Assembly: GCF_009766105.1 (NCBI RefSeq)
Contig: NZ_LMUH01000026.1
Span: 833,489-897,488 of the forward strand
From: Granulicella sp. S156
Lineage (GTDB): Bacteria; Acidobacteriota; Terriglobia; Terriglobales; Acidobacteriaceae
Reading direction: 5' to 3'
DNA length: 64,000 bases
Below the pieces are notes generated by a model. That model did not search any database and was not told the origin of the DNA. It saw nothing but the letters and a program-made list of their open reading frames with translations. The stretch's first letter is position 1. Each line of letters opens with the position of its first letter. Positions 32,724-41,537 of this stretch are shown piece after piece. Position numbers and translations under genes: made by a program.

Positions 32724-33452
32724 ATGCAAGCCTTGGACGCTAACGGCATCGACTCTTCACCGCATCATGAGCATCACTTCGAATCCTCGGAGGTGGTGCG
32801 GGACATCGTTATCGGGCTCGCCGATGGCTTGACTGTGCCGTTTGCGCTGGCGGCGGGACTGGCCGGTGCGGTTAACTCCGGGCACCTCGTGATCATCGCC
32901 GGGCTCGCCGAGGTTGCTGCCGGCTCTATCGCGATGGGCCTGGGCGGCTATCTCGCCGCACGCGGAGACGCCGAGCACTTCGCCTCCGAACGCCGCCGGG
33001 AAGAGCGCGAGGTCGTCGAGCAGGCGCGCGACGAGGAGGAAGAGATCTATGAGATCTTCGATGCCTACTCGGTCGATCGGACGGCCGCTGAGCCCGTGCT
33101 GCGCGCGCTCCAGGCCAACCCCAAAGCCTATGTTGATTTCATGATGCGCTTTGAGCTGGGCCTCGAAACACCCGTGGAAGGGCGCGCGTGGAGGTCGGCA
33201 CTGACTATCGCGGCGGCTTATATCGCGGGCGGCTTCATCCCGCTGCTGCCCTATATGCTGCTCGCCAACACCTTCACCGCGCTGCGTGCCTCCGTGGCGA
33301 TCACGCTGGTGGCCCTGGCCGTCTTCGGAGGGGTCAAGGGGCGGCTGCTCGGCTCGCACTGGCTGCGCAGTGCGGTGCAAACCGTGCTGATCGGCGGAGC
33401 GGCGGCCGCGGCCGCATTCGGCCTGGCGCGATTATTGAACAACCATGCATGA
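32724..33452 (+). CDS. VIT1/CCC1-family iron/manganese transporter
   Basis: A 242-residue membrane protein. A His-rich N-terminus (PHHEHHFESSEVVRD) is followed by the family helix DIVIGLADGLTVPFALAAGL and AGLAEVAAGSIAMGLGGYLAARG. A cytosolic acidic helical domain follows (EEREVVEQARDEEEEIYEIF), then three C-terminal helices. Eukaryotic and plant relatives move Fe2+ or Mn2+ out of the cytosol. No regulatory iron motif is visible upstream. Confidence 0.9.
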   Translation: MQALDANGIDSSPHHEHHFESSEVVRDIVIGLADGLTVPFALAAGLAGAVNSGHLVIIAGLAEVAAGSIAMGLGGYLAARGDAEHFASERRREEREVVEQARDEEEEIYEIFDAYSVDRTAAEPVLRALQANPKAYVDFMMRFELGLETPVEGRAWRSALTIAAAYIAGGFIPLLPYMLLANTFTALRASVAITLVALAVFGGVKGRLLGSHWLRSAVQTVLIGGAAAAAAFGLARLLNNHA

Positions 33453-33618
33453 AACTTTTGCCCGGTTTATACCATCTTCTCCTTGCAGAAGTACATTCTG
33501 CGCCGTAGTGTTTGTTGCAGAGTTTTGGACCTGTCCACAAACGTATGGAAAATAACACGCCATCGGCTTGATCCTGTAGGGCCAAGCCCCCATCCAAGTT
33601 AAAGACTGGAGCGCCACC

Positions 33619-34947
33619 ATGCTGGCCCTGACGTCTATTTCCAATTCGCTGCTCAAACGCTTTCGCGACGTACGCCAGGCGACGATGCAGTTCCGCGCGC
33701 CGCTTACACCCGAAGATCTGATGGTGCAGTCCTGCCCTGAAGCCTCGCCGGTGAAGTGGCACCTCGCGCACACCTCCTGGTTCTTCGAGACCTTCGTACT
33801 CAGCGAGTTCGTCGCCGGGTATCAGCCGTTCCATCCCGACTTTCGCTGGCTCTTCAACAGCTACTACAAGTCGCTGGGCGAGATGCCCGAAAAGAAGCTG
33901 CGCGCTTCCTTCTCACGACCGTCGCTCGACCAGATCCTGGCGTACCGATGTCATGTAGACACCGCGATTGCCCGCATGCTGGAGCACACCCCGCAAGACG
34001 AGGCCCTGCGCCGCATCGTTCTGGGCCTGGAACACGAGCAGCAGCACCTTGAGCTGATCGCTACCGACGTCAAGCACGCACTCTTTACCAACCCGCTGCA
34101 TCCGGCCTACGTGGCCGCCCCGGCCAGCTTCGGCGGCAACAGCGTACACATTGCACCGCCGTTGGACTGGATCAGTTTTTCTCCCGGATATCCAGGACGC
34201 CCCGGCATCACGGAAGTTGGCATTACGCCCGACCCCGCAGCGATCGAGAGTTTTTCCTTCGACAACGAGACGCCGCACCACCCGGTGTACATCGCCCCGT
34301 TTCGCGTAGCCTCGCGCCTCACGACCTGCGCCGAGTATCTTGCCTTCATCGACGAGAACGGCTACTCGCGGCCTGAGCTATGGCTCTCCGAGGGTTGGGA
34401 CATCATGCGCGCTGAGGGCTGGCAGGCCCCGCTCTACTGGCAGCGCGATGCCTCCAAGTCGGGTTGGAGTATCTATACGCTGCACGGCTTCCGGCCGCTC
34501 GACGAGCTCTCTGAGACTCCTGTCTGCCACCTCAGCTTCTTCGAAGCCGATGCCTTCGCGCGCTGGTCGGGGCATCGCCTGCCTACCGAGTTCGAGTGGG
34601 AGTTCGTGGCCGCGCAGCAGCCGATTGAGGGCAACCTGCTCGAACAGGAGAGCCTGCATCCCTCGCCCGCGACAGCAACCGCCAAGAAAGCCCGCGTCCC
34701 GCAGCAGATCTACGGCGATGTCTGGGAGTGGACGCAGTCTCCCTACACGGGCTATCCCGGGTATAAGCCGCTGCCCGGCGCGCTGGGTGAGTACAACGGC
34801 AAGTTCATGAGCTCGCAGATCGTGCTGCGTGGCGGTTCCTGCGTGACTCCCAGGAGCCACATCCGCGCGACGTATCGCAACTTCTTCTCGCCAGGTACGA
34901 GGTGGCAGTTCAGCGGACTGCGGCTGGCGCGTGATGGGGCTAGCTAA
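33619..34947 (+). CDS. egtB: ergothioneine biosynthesis sulfoxide synthase EgtB
   Basis: A 442-residue non-haem iron enzyme. The DinB-like domain carries the iron ligands in VKWHLAHTSWFFETF and LEHEQQHLEL. The C-terminal formylglycine-generating-enzyme-like domain has GHRLPTEFEWEFVAA, YGDVWEWTQSPY and VLRGGSCVTPRSHIR. EgtB joins trimethylhistidine to a thiol donor with O2. egtD follows after about 190 bases, while egtA and egtC are not nearby. Chloracidobacterium has an EgtB that uses free cysteine, so the same may hold here; that is inference. GGAG lies seven bases before the ATG. Confidence 0.93.
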   Translation: MLALTSISNSLLKRFRDVRQATMQFRAPLTPEDLMVQSCPEASPVKWHLAHTSWFFETFVLSEFVAGYQPFHPDFRWLFNSYYKSLGEMPEKKLRASFSRPSLDQILAYRCHVDTAIARMLEHTPQDEALRRIVLGLEHEQQHLELIATDVKHALFTNPLHPAYVAAPASFGGNSVHIAPPLDWISFSPGYPGRPGITEVGITPDPAAIESFSFDNETPHHPVYIAPFRVASRLTTCAEYLAFIDENGYSRPELWLSEGWDIMRAEGWQAPLYWQRDASKSGWSIYTLHGFRPLDELSETPVCHLSFFEADAFARWSGHRLPTEFEWEFVAAQQPIEGNLLEQESLHPSPATATAKKARVPQQIYGDVWEWTQSPYTGYPGYKPLPGALGEYNGKFMSSQIVLRGGSCVTPRSHIRATYRNFFSPGTRWQFSGLRLARDGAS

Positions 34948-34956
34948 AAGCAACAT

Positions 34957-35017
34957 CTTTAACGCAGGGGGCGCGGAGGTCTCGCCGAGGTCGTAGCGAA
35001 GCCTCTGCGTTAAAAAA
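34957..35017. repeat. extragenic inverted repeat between egtB and egtD
   Basis: TTTAACGCAGGGGGCGCGGAGG at the left pairs with GCCTCTGCGTTAAA at the right, with GCCGAGGTCGTAGCG in the loop part. It is the same family as 42176-42262 and 55772-55856. No promoter element for egtD is obvious, so the repeat may end or attenuate the egtB transcript. Confidence 0.75.
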
Positions 35018-35138
35018 CTAGTAACGTCCGGATCAAAAATGCATCCAACCTCAGACTGGGCACAGATTCGTGAAATCTGGCATCCTGTTTCAGCCGTAGT
35101 TACTGTAGAGAACGAAACAGCAAAGGCGCAGACTCTTG

Positions 35139-36104
35139 ATGATCGAAACCTTAGACGCACTGCGCGAAGCCGTCCTCCAGGAAGCTATTGGCGGCCTTAC
35201 CGCTAGCCCCAAGACGCTCTCACCCTGGCTCTTCTACGACGAACGAGGATCGCAGCTCTTCGAGCAGATCACCGCGCTGCCCGAGTACTACCTCACGCGC
35301 GTGGAACGCTCGATCCTCGCTGCGCATGCGGACGATGTCTTTCTCGATGCCGGCGCTGAGGTAACTATCGCGGAACTCGGCGCGGGGACTGCCGCCAAGA
35401 CTGGCCTGCTGCTCCAGGCGGCAACGCGGTTTCAGGATGAAGTTCTCTATCAGCCGATCGACGTGAGTCCCACCGCTCTCGAAGAAGCGGCAACGACGAT
35501 CACGGCGAATATCCCGGGCGTCTCCGTTCGACCGCGCGTGGCAAACTACATCACCGAGCAGTTTGCGCTGGAGCGACCGGAACAATGCCGCATCCTCGCG
35601 CTCTACATCGGCTCCAGTATTGGCAACTTCACGCCCTCGGAGGCGACTGCGATTCTTCGCAATCTGCGCGCCCGCCTGCAACCCGGCGATTCCCTGCTGC
35701 TCGGCACGGATATGGCCCCTGGCAAACACAAACCAGTCGCTACGCTGCTGGCCGCGTATGACGATGCTGCGGGCGTTACCGCCGCGTTCAACAAGAACAT
35801 CCTCGCGCGCCTGAATCGCGAGCTCGACGCGGGCTTCGACCTCGATGCCTTCGCGCATCGGGCGCGGTGGAATGCCTCTGAGAGCCGTATTGAGATGCAC
35901 CTCGAAAGCCTTGTGCCGCAGACTGTTCTTCTTGCGGGTAAGCGTCTTCACTTCGCGCAGGACGAGACGATCCACACGGAGAACAGCTACAAGTTCACCG
36001 ATGCCGCGGTTGCCAAACTCCTGGCCAGTGCAAACTTTGAACTCGCGCATACATGGCACGACGCGAATCAGTATTTTTCGGTGACGGTTGCGCGGGCGGT
36101 GTAG
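35139..36104 (+). CDS. egtD: L-histidine N-alpha-methyltransferase EgtD
   Basis: A 321-residue SAM-dependent methyltransferase of the EgtD family. Visible family parts are SPWLFYDERGSQLFEQITALPEYYLTRVE, the SAM loop IAELGAGTAAKTG, YQPIDVSPTAL, LYIGSSIGNFTP, LLGTDMAPGK, and the C-terminal IHTENSYKF and WHDANQYFSV (the histidine-binding Glu and Ser). It makes trimethylhistidine (hercynine), the substrate of EgtB. ATG at 35139 directly follows an in-frame TTG. The stop is only six bases from that of moaC on the other strand. Confidence 0.94.
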   Translation: MIETLDALREAVLQEAIGGLTASPKTLSPWLFYDERGSQLFEQITALPEYYLTRVERSILAAHADDVFLDAGAEVTIAELGAGTAAKTGLLLQAATRFQDEVLYQPIDVSPTALEEAATTITANIPGVSVRPRVANYITEQFALERPEQCRILALYIGSSIGNFTPSEATAILRNLRARLQPGDSLLLGTDMAPGKHKPVATLLAAYDDAAGVTAAFNKNILARLNRELDAGFDLDAFAHRARWNASESRIEMHLESLVPQTVLLAGKRLHFAQDETIHTENSYKFTDAAVAKLLASANFELAHTWHDANQYFSVTVARAV

Positions 36105-36110
36105 AGAAAG

Positions 36111-36584
36111 CTAAGAAGTGCCCCGTCTGTAGTCGCCGCTCTTGCCGCCGGTCTTCGACAGCAGCACGATCTCGCGAATCCGGATTCCTTTATCGAGGGC
36201 CTTGGTCATGTCGTATACGGTCAGGGCAGCGATGGAAGCCGCGGTCATCGCTTCCATCTCGACGCCAGTGCCTGCAACTGTCGCCGCCGTTGCACGAATC
36301 TCTACCCCACCCGCGACTACGGCTGCCTGCACATCGATAAAGCTGAGCGCGAGCGGATGGCACATCGGAATCAGCTCGCTGGTGCGCTTGGCTGCCTGGA
36401 TTCCTGCAAAACGCGCAACTTCCAGCGGATTGCCCTTGGGGTTTTGCGGCAGCGCGGCGAGGACGGCATCGTTCAACTCGACGAACGCGCTGGCGACGGC
36501 TTCGCGGCGTGTGGCGGCCTTGGCGCTTACGTCCACCATGTGCGCTTGGCCGGCTTCGTCGAAGTGGGATAGTTTGTCGGTCAT
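36111..36584 (-). CDS. moaC: cyclic pyranopterin monophosphate synthase MoaC
   Basis: A 157-residue protein with SHFDEAGQAHMVDVSAKAATRREA, GIQAAKRTSELIPMCHPL and GTGVEMEAMTAASIAALTVYDMTKA, the latter holding the catalytic Lys and Asp. It closes the pyranopterin ring in molybdenum cofactor synthesis. ATG at 36584 (MTDKLSHF) has GGAG six bases upstream; an ATG at 36599 would add MAEQK. moeA lies upstream in the same direction, separated by repeat DNA. Confidence 0.95.
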   Translation of the reverse strand: MTDKLSHFDEAGQAHMVDVSAKAATRREAVASAFVELNDAVLAALPQNPKGNPLEVARFAGIQAAKRTSELIPMCHPLALSFIDVQAAVVAGGVEIRATAATVAGTGVEMEAMTAASIAALTVYDMTKALDKGIRIREIVLLSKTGGKSGDYRRGTS

Positions 36585-36654
36585 CTTCTGCTCCGCCATA
36601 GTATCGCAGCACTTCTCGTTGGCTTGCTAATGCGCCCAAATATTTGGGTTGGGA

Positions 36655-36740
36655 AAAGCGGGAGAAAACAGGTTCGCTCGCTGCGCTCGGAATGACAACC
36701 AGAAAAACAAAAACAACCAAAAAGCTAAAGAAAAAAAGTA
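36655..36740. repeat. repeat fragment between moeA and moaC
   Basis: GTTCGCTCGCTGCGCTCGGAATGACAACC followed by AAAAACAAAAACAACCAAAAAG, quoted in part. It is a shortened relative of the GGGAATGACAGAAAGAAAAGC tails at 17430, 26995 and 38205. No gene is seen. Confidence 0.5.
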
Positions 36741-36763
36741 AGGCTGCGCTGGTAGCGCATTAC

Positions 36764-38008
36764 CTATCGCAATAGAACTCGCACGGTCTCGCCCGCATGA
36801 AAAGTTTCGACATCCGCAGGCAACACGGCGTAGCAGTTGCCGCGGGCGTTCGCTGCGACATCGCCCGAACCCTGCCAGCCGACGACGTGCACAGTCACAG
36901 CATCCCATGTGCTTACAAGTTCGGCGGGTAAGAACCGTGTTACTCGCGCACCGCCCTTCACGTCCTCGGCCAGGCGTGCTTCGACGAATCGCGGCGCAAG
37001 GTCGGAACGCCCCGCAAGGGCCTTCAGCAGCGGCGCGACGAACAGATGAAAGCACACCTGCGTCGACACCGGATTGCCCGGGAGCCCGAAGAAGTAAGTC
37101 CACTGACGTGGGGACTTGCCGGGTCCGGGCAATCTGCCGAAGACCACCGGCTTGCCCGGCTGGATCAGGGCACCGGTAAAGAGGAACTCCGCGCCACTTT
37201 CGGCCAGCACCTGCTCCACCAGGTCATATTTGCCCATGGAGACGCCGCCGGAGAGCAGCAGCAGGTCTGCCTCGCGCCCCTGCGCGATGCGCTCGCGGAG
37301 GTCTGCTAGCGTATCGTGCGCGATGGCGAGCCGCTGAGCTATGCCTCCTTCAGCTCGCACCAGTGAGGCGAGGGCGTAGCTGTTCGAGTTGCGAATCTGC
37401 CATGGCTCGGGTGTTGCGTCGAGCTCGACTAACTCATCGCCCGTGGCAACGATCGCGACGTTCGGCCTGGTGAACACCTGTAGACTCGCGCAGCCGCAAC
37501 TCGCCGCAACGGCCAGTTCTGCGGCTCCCAGTGGCCGCCCAACGGGCAGCAACGAATCACCGGTATGAGCCTCTGCGCCGCGTGGAACCACGTTTTCTCC
37601 GGAACGGAGCAGGCGTCCTTCGGCGACGCGGAGCACTTCTTCCGCAACCGTCGTATGTTCCACCATCAGCACGGCGTCCGCGCCTGCCGGCAGAGGGGCT
37701 CCGGTCATGATCTCGATGGCCTCGCCCTGGGTGAGCGGCTGTCCCGTCCAACGATCCCCTGCACGAACGGAACCGATCACATGCAGCATTCGCCCCGCCC
37801 CAATATCGACGGCCCGCACGGCATAGCCGTCGCGCGTGGAACGATCGAACGGCGGCTGGTCGCGCTCGGCGGCGATGCTCTGTGCCAGCACACGTCCTGA
37901 GGTCTCGAGCAACGGCAATGACTCGACCTCGCGCGGAGCAGCGAGTCCGCTGGCATGGGACAGGACTTCGGCCAGAGCTTCGTTGAAGGGGAGAACTCTT
38001 TCAGTCAT
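36764..38008 (-). CDS. moeA: molybdopterin molybdenumtransferase MoeA
   Basis: A 414-residue protein with the MoeA series FDRSTRDGYAVRA, GEAIEIMTGAPLPAGADAVLMVE, the MogA-like domain VAIVATGDELVE, LLLLSGGVSMGKYDLVEQVL and FFGLPGNPVSTQVCF, and the C-terminal domain IV. It inserts molybdate into adenylated molybdopterin. AGGTG precedes the ATG. With moaC it suggests a molybdoenzyme elsewhere in the genome. Confidence 0.96.
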   Translation of the reverse strand: MTERVLPFNEALAEVLSHASGLAAPREVESLPLLETSGRVLAQSIAAERDQPPFDRSTRDGYAVRAVDIGAGRMLHVIGSVRAGDRWTGQPLTQGEAIEIMTGAPLPAGADAVLMVEHTTVAEEVLRVAEGRLLRSGENVVPRGAEAHTGDSLLPVGRPLGAAELAVAASCGCASLQVFTRPNVAIVATGDELVELDATPEPWQIRNSNSYALASLVRAEGGIAQRLAIAHDTLADLRERIAQGREADLLLLSGGVSMGKYDLVEQVLAESGAEFLFTGALIQPGKPVVFGRLPGPGKSPRQWTYFFGLPGNPVSTQVCFHLFVAPLLKALAGRSDLAPRFVEARLAEDVKGGARVTRFLPAELVSTWDAVTVHVVGWQGSGDVAANARGNCYAVLPADVETFHAGETVRVLLR

Positions 38009-38084
38009 AGGAACACCTGAGAGCCTATGCAGCGGAAACCTGTTTGCGGAAGAGGTTTTAGCTTTGGGCCTCTTGCCAGTGCTC

Positions 38085-38225
38085 AGCGAAAGGTCCAGGG
38101 CTAAAGCCCGGGAAAAAGGGGAGGCTGTTTCCGCGGCCTAAAGGCCGCTGCTATTCCGAAGAGCAACGACAAGAACAACAGCAACGACAACAGCAGATTC
38201 CCTACGGGAATGACAGAAAGAAAAG
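38085..38225. repeat. cluster of TAAA-loop hairpins and dispersed repeat tail
   Basis: It contains GGGC-TAAA-GCCC (38098-38109), GCGGCC-TAAA-GGCCGC (38133-38148), a CAACGACAAGAACAACAGC tail and GATTCCCTACGGGAATGACAG with AAGAAAAGC. It fills the space between moeA and the TPR gene; nothing coding is seen. Confidence 0.7.
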
Positions 38226-38242
38226 CGGGTTATAGAAAGACG

Positions 38243-38275
38243 AAGGCCCCGGGCGTTTTGACTGTCCGGGGCCTT
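38243..38275 (-). terminator. terminator of the TPR protein gene
   Basis: A 10-bp stem AAGGCCCCGG / CCGGGGCCTT with a loop of about 13 bases lies 21 bases after the stop codon on the minus strand, and is followed by CGTCTTTCTATAA. Confidence 0.8.
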
Positions 38276-38296
38276 ACGCTAGTTGCCAGTTGGGAC

Positions 38297-39493
38297 TTAC
38301 TTCTTCCCTGCTTTGTACTTCGTGTCGATCTTCACGTCGAAGCCCGCGAGGATCTCCTTCACCGTCGCGGCGCTACGTCCATCCGGAGCCAGTTCGAGGT
38401 ACTTCTGATAGGCCTCGATGCATCCCGGAGGCGCTGTGGGCTTCTGCGTCTTGGGATCGACCGTTGCATCCCCGATGAGCGCCTGGCCCTTGATGAAGTA
38501 CGGATCAGCCCGGGTCGGATCGGCGGCGATAGCCTTCTCCGCCGCAGCCAGCGCGGGCTTCATCTGATTGGTGTTGAACAGGACCGCAGCTTCATTGCCG
38601 TAGAACATCCCGGCCTTGGTGGGATCCAGCTTTACGGCGTTTTCATAGGCCGCCTGCGCGTCCTCTATCTTGCCCGCCTTGGCCAGAGTGTTGCCTATCG
38701 AGTTATAGGCGACGGCCTCATCCGCCGGAACCGGCTTCTTCGAAGCCGCCATCAGGTCAGCGCCTTTTTTGAAGGCAGCCGCGGCGTCGGTGTAGTTCTT
38801 CATCACATCGTCGTCAGACGTCGGCACCTTGCCGGCAGCACGGTCGGCGGCAGCAAGATGGTCACCCTGCGCCTGCAAGGTCTCGCCGTAGGTAATCCAG
38901 AGCAGGCCTTCGTCGGGCTTGGCGTCGACAGCCGATTTCATGCTGGTGACATCCTTGCTCACGTCGTCATGGTGCGGTGCAGCCGCAGCGAGATCGGCGC
39001 GCACGGTCTTCAGTGTCGCATTCAGGTTGGCGATGACCTTGTTCGCCTCGTTAGCCGCACCGGCGTTCTTCTTGTACGCCTCCAGCTGCGCCTTTTCCTC
39101 GGGAGTCATCTTGTCGATGTACTCTTTGCGGGTGAGGTCGAAGTTCACCTGCAGGTCCTGACCAGCAACAAACTTCGAGCTCTCGACGAAGTCGATGCTT
39201 TTATCGCCCTGCGCCAGCGCGATGAAGTAGTCACCGGGCGCTATGTCCGTACCCTTGTAGTCGCCGTTGTCATCCGTAGTGAATTTGTAGACCCACTTGA
39301 TGTTCTTAAAGTCACCGCTATGGTCTTTCGCAAACTCCACGACCGTATTCTTCAGCGGCAAACCCGCCGGGTCGTTAGCGTGCCCGTGAACGCTGGCCGG
39401 AGCCGGAGCCTGCGCGACCACCATACCTGTGCCAAACAGTGCCGCCGATGCGAGCACTGCCACCTGAAATCCCTTCAACCTGCTCTTCGCCAT
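38297..39493 (-). CDS. exported TPR-repeat protein with carboxypeptidase-regulatory-like domain
   Basis: A 398-residue protein with a signal peptide ending VVAQAP. Residues about 32-120 resemble a CarboxypepD_reg/Ig-like fold (VHGHANDPAGLPLKNTVVEF, DDNGDYKGTDIAPGDYFIAL). A charged helical linker follows, then TPRs from about 235 (AVAYNSIGNTLAKAGKIEDAQAAYENAVKLDP, PALAAAEKAIAADPTRADPY, GCIEAYQKYLELAPDG; each quoted in part). AAGGATGCA precedes the ATG. Such proteins are common in Acidobacteria; the function is unknown. Confidence 0.85.
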   Translation of the reverse strand: MAKSRLKGFQVAVLASAALFGTGMVVAQAPAPASVHGHANDPAGLPLKNTVVEFAKDHSGDFKNIKWVYKFTTDDNGDYKGTDIAPGDYFIALAQGDKSIDFVESSKFVAGQDLQVNFDLTRKEYIDKMTPEEKAQLEAYKKNAGAANEANKVIANLNATLKTVRADLAAAAPHHDDVSKDVTSMKSAVDAKPDEGLLWITYGETLQAQGDHLAAADRAAGKVPTSDDDVMKNYTDAAAAFKKGADLMAASKKPVPADEAVAYNSIGNTLAKAGKIEDAQAAYENAVKLDPTKAGMFYGNEAAVLFNTNQMKPALAAAEKAIAADPTRADPYFIKGQALIGDATVDPKTQKPTAPPGCIEAYQKYLELAPDGRSAATVKEILAGFDVKIDTKYKAGKK

Positions 39494-39612
39494 TGCATCC
39501 TTCTTTCGTCGTGCGAAACCTCACAGCCGATTGCTGCCTGCCTTCGCTCGTTGGAGATCTTCTGTTTTCGTCAGACTTAATATTTTCCTGGTTTTTATCA
39601 GGATTACTTTCG

Positions 39613-40323
39613 TCAAACGGGGCGTTTCTGCTCTACGTACGGAATCGGATCGGTTGCCCCAGCCTCGGCAAATGCTCGCAGCCGCAGTACGCAGCTCTCA
39701 CATACTCCGCAGGCCTCGGTTTCACCCGAGTAGCACGACCAACTTACATGTAACGGTGCGCCCAATTCAACTCCCAACCGCACAATCTCGCTCTTGTGCA
39801 AGCGAATGAGCGGCGTCACTACAGCGATTTCGCCTTCTTTGGTGCCAATTCGGATCAACTGGTTGAAGGCCTCATAGTAGGCCGGACGACAGTCCGGATA
39901 CCCGGAGCTGTCCTGCTCCACCGCCCCAATGAACACCGTCGTAGCCCCAAGCACCTCCGCCCAGCTCACCGCCGCGCTCAGGAAGTGCGCGTTGCGGAAG
40001 GGAACGTAGGTCACCGGGACCTCGCTGCCTGTGCGCTGGGAGGTTTCATCGGCGCTCTCTGCACCAGCCTCTGGCACGGCAATCGAGATATCGGTCAGCG
40101 CCGAGCCTCCAATACGCCGAAAAAGGTCTGTCTTCAGCTCCAGCAGATCGCGCAGGCCCACAGCCTTCGCCACGGCCCGCGCCGATGTCAGCTCACGAGC
40201 CTCGGTTCGCTGGCCGTAGCTGAAGTGCAGGCCGTAGCTCTCGTAGTCGCGAACCGCCAGCGCGGCGCAGACCGTCGAATCCATGCCGCCCGAGAGACAG
40301 ACAACCGCCTTCGGACGACTCAC
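39613..40323 (-). CDS. queC: 7-cyano-7-deazaguanine synthase QueC
   Basis: A 236-residue protein with the PP-loop VVCLSGGMDSTVCAALA, LHFSYGQRTEARE, YVPFRNAHFLSAAVSWAE, AVEQDSSGYPDCRPAYYEAF and the zinc site CYSGETEACGVCESCVLR. It turns 7-carboxy-7-deazaguanine into preQ0 with ATP and ammonia in queuosine synthesis. The start is GTG at 40323, overlapping the TGA of the upstream DUF2007 gene (GTGA). No other queuosine genes are in the window. Confidence 0.95.
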   Translation of the reverse strand: MSRPKAVVCLSGGMDSTVCAALAVRDYESYGLHFSYGQRTEARELTSARAVAKAVGLRDLLELKTDLFRRIGGSALTDISIAVPEAGAESADETSQRTGSEVPVTYVPFRNAHFLSAAVSWAEVLGATTVFIGAVEQDSSGYPDCRPAYYEAFNQLIRIGTKEGEIAVVTPLIRLHKSEIVRLGVELGAPLHVSWSCYSGETEACGVCESCVLRLRAFAEAGATDPIPYVEQKRPV

Positions 40324-40595
40324 CGCGCTTCACCTTCATTCGCGATCTCAGCCGCCGTAACCGTTTCGACCGACTCCGGGGTATCCTCTGCCCCGTCCAG
40401 GACCGCGCGCGCGGCGGCTTCATCCTCAGACTTCACCAGCAAGCTCGCGACAAAAGCCGAGGGAATCAGGCTGTTCGCATTTCCACCCTGCAAGAAAGAC
40501 TCAATTTCCGCCGATTCCAAAGCGCTTTGCGCCAGGTTGGCGTCGACAGGATCTTGAAAGGTTGCGATCGTTACAAATTTTGTGTTGTCGCTCAT
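40320..40595 (-). CDS. DUF2007-like small protein
   Basis: A 91-residue cytoplasmic protein. FVTIATFQDPVDANLAQSALESAEIESFLQG matches the ferredoxin-like DUF2007/putative signal-transducing protein family (quoted in parts: TIATFQDPVDANLAQSALES). The acidic C-terminus is not conserved. It is coupled to queC by a four-base overlap. Its function is unknown. Confidence 0.75.
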   Translation of the reverse strand: MSDNTKFVTIATFQDPVDANLAQSALESAEIESFLQGGNANSLIPSAFVASLLVKSEDEAAARAVLDGAEDTPESVETVTAAEIANEGEAR

Positions 40596-40703
40596 CAGGT
40601 TGCTCGTCTCTCGATTCTTAAGATCGTTTGTCTTTAGATTGATTAGAATCGTTTGTTTTTCTATAGGATGCGTTTCGCATCCCTTGCATCTTCCCTGCAG
40701 AAT

Positions 40704-41504
40704 TTACTTCAAATCGATCGACTGCAGATGAAAGGTGATCGTACCCCAGAACAGCCGTGCCTGCATCTGCACAGGGATATGGCGGGGATCGTCGGTATAC
40801 CAGATCCAGATGTGACCGCGATTCTTAACGACACCCTCCTCGGCTGTCGCCTGTACTTTGACGGTCTGAAAGGTGCCTGCGGGGGTCTTGATCTCTTCGC
40901 GGCTCTCCACCTTCATCCCCACGGTGACGGTCCGCATGGAATCCGCGAGCGGGAACGACACTGTCTGACCGACGTTCAGAGTCTGCGACTGGGTGTAGAA
41001 GATCGCAGCCAGCGAATCGGTCACGCAGGCCGGAACGTTGGCCTCCTTATGTGTTGCCGTACCCCTCACCAGGTTGCGCTCGTTCTGTATCTGCTTGCCG
41101 TGAGTATTGTCGAAGCTCAGCTCGCTGGCGATCTTGCGGCGGCCTTCCTGAATCTGCTTGTTGAAGCCCGTCGAGCACCCTGTCTTCAGGTCGAAGCCGG
41201 ATTGAAAGCGGTCGACGACCGGAAACAGGAGGTTCACCGCACCGATTGAGTCTGCTGTCGCTGAGATCTTTTGAACATCACCCGCCTGATCGAGATGAAA
41301 CACAGCCGTGCCTGCGGTAAACACACGCCAGTCGACAGTGAAGGTCAGGGTCTCGTGCTGCGGATACATAAAACTCGGCTGCGGTGCCGGCAGCACGGGA
41401 ATCGGTTTCTGCGTCATCGACTTGGGGAAGAGTTGCGCGTGCGCAGGAGCGACACTGGCGAACCCACAAGCCATGGTGCAGAAGGCCAACACGACCAAAG
41501 ACAT
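40704..41504 (-). CDS. DUF3108 periplasmic protein
   Basis: A protein of about 266 residues with a signal peptide MSLVVLAFCTMACGFASVAPAHAQ. The mature part begins the DUF3108 pattern ETLTFTVDWRVFTAGTAVFHL and continues FNKQIQEGRRKIASELSFD, then VKVQATAEEGVVKNRGHIWIWYTDD and PVQMQARLFWGTITFHL. The fold is thought to be a beta-barrel-like lipid-binding domain. ATG at 41504 has GAAGG upstream; ATG at 41525 is in frame but its GGGAG is too close. Confidence 0.82.
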   Translation of the reverse strand: MSLVVLAFCTMACGFASVAPAHAQLFPKSMTQKPIPVLPAPQPSFMYPQHETLTFTVDWRVFTAGTAVFHLDQAGDVQKISATADSIGAVNLLFPVVDRFQSGFDLKTGCSTGFNKQIQEGRRKIASELSFDNTHGKQIQNERNLVRGTATHKEANVPACVTDSLAAIFYTQSQTLNVGQTVSFPLADSMRTVTVGMKVESREEIKTPAGTFQTVKVQATAEEGVVKNRGHIWIWYTDDPRHIPVQMQARLFWGTITFHLQSIDLK

Positions 41505-41537
41505 CCGAGCCTTCAAATCAATCATCTCCCGTGGGTT

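Noticed and set aside
38210-39580. 456-codon plus-strand frame
   Set aside because: Longer than the real TPR gene it overlaps, but it starts in repeat DNA and has no recognisable domain, while the minus strand has a signal peptide, TPRs and a ribosome site.
40596-40703. Possible preQ1 riboswitch upstream of the queC transcript
   Set aside because: The region has a GGATGCG-ttt-CGCATCC hairpin but none of the preQ1 aptamer arrangement, and it precedes the DUF2007 gene with no A-rich tail in the right place.
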